From contig JAJPYV010000158.1 in assembly GCA_021204735.1 (NCBI GenBank), forward strand, positions 1,479 to 16,362: a stretch of 14,884 bases of DNA, written 5' to 3'. Shown here piece after piece: positions 14,863 through 14,884 of this stretch. The number at the start of each line of letters is the position of its first letter. Position 1 is the first letter of the stretch. A model generated the notes under the pieces. It saw nothing but the letters and a program-made list of their open reading frames with translations. It ran no database searches and was not told the DNA's origin. Source of the DNA: Prevotella sp. Its GTDB lineage: Bacteria; Bacteroidota; Bacteroidia; Bacteroidales; Bacteroidaceae. The translations under genes and the position numbers were made by a program.

Positions 14863-14884
14863 ATGAAACTTTCACAATTTAAGT
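14863..14884 (+). CDS. queA: S-adenosylmethionine:tRNA ribosyltransferase-isomerase QueA, first codons only
   Basis: Only seven full codons are inside the window: ATG at 14863 gives MKLSQFK. That is the typical QueA N-terminus, and queA follows truB in Bacteroidota. QueA adds the epoxycyclopentane ring precursor during queuosine synthesis. The start is three bases after the truB stop, behind an A/G-rich stretch. The call rests on seven residues and gene order, so the identity is likely but not proven. Confidence 0.65.

Noticed and set aside
1..14884. Searched by eye for CRISPR arrays, insertion sequences, integrases, toxin-antitoxin pairs and tandem repeats.
   Set aside because: None seen; no regularly spaced direct repeats, transposase motifs or phage-like genes on either strand.

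Overview
The window reads as core chromosome of a Bacteroidales bacterium, most likely a Prevotella-type member of the Prevotellaceae. The evidence is the set of Bacteroidota families (DUF4199, DUF6048-like, DUF6452-like, DUF3098, a Bacteroides-type Crp regulator), promoters of the Bacteroidota type (-33 TTTG, -7 TAnnTTTG), the lack of clear Shine-Dalgarno sequences, and moderate to low G+C. I see no insertion sequence, phage gene, CRISPR array or integrase.

Layout. Everything from 1 to about 9343 is on the minus strand and everything from 9458 to the end is on the plus strand. Two divergent promoters between tRNA-Ser and mutS2 mark the switch. Minus strand, in transcription order: tRNA-Ser(UGA) with its own promoter and terminator; then a six-gene envelope operon of DUF4199 membrane protein, polyprenyl-phosphate-type glycosyltransferase 2, small lipoprotein (DUF6452-like), exported outer-membrane-like protein (DUF6048-like), ApbE flavin transferase and a Crp/Fnr-type regulator. 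After a 106-base gap comes a second tight unit: M3 peptidyl-dipeptidase, dCMP deaminase, S41 C-terminal processing protease and 5-formyltetrahydrofolate cyclo-ligase (cut by the left edge). Plus strand: mutS2, then ftsX, a DUF3098 protein, uppP, truB and queA (only the first codons are inside the window).

How the genes work together. The plus-strand ftsX-DUF3098-uppP-truB-queA block combines cell-division signalling, recycling of the undecaprenyl carrier for the cell wall, and tRNA modification. The M3/dCMP/S41/cyclo-ligase unit mixes protein turnover with dTMP and folate metabolism. Its genes overlap by 1 and about 20 bases, which suggests translational coupling. The six-gene envelope operon is the least understood part. 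Its last gene is a regulator lacking the usual cAMP-pocket signature, and a perfect 8-6-8 inverted repeat with Crp-site geometry lies about 100 bases upstream of its first gene. Autoregulation through that site is the most interesting hypothesis in the window.

Overall this is mostly ordinary housekeeping DNA. The points worth a second look are the candidate Crp-type operator, the apparently leaderless mutS2 transcript, the inverted repeat embedded in the ftsX promoter, and the uncharacterised lipoprotein/outer-membrane pair with overlapping frames.
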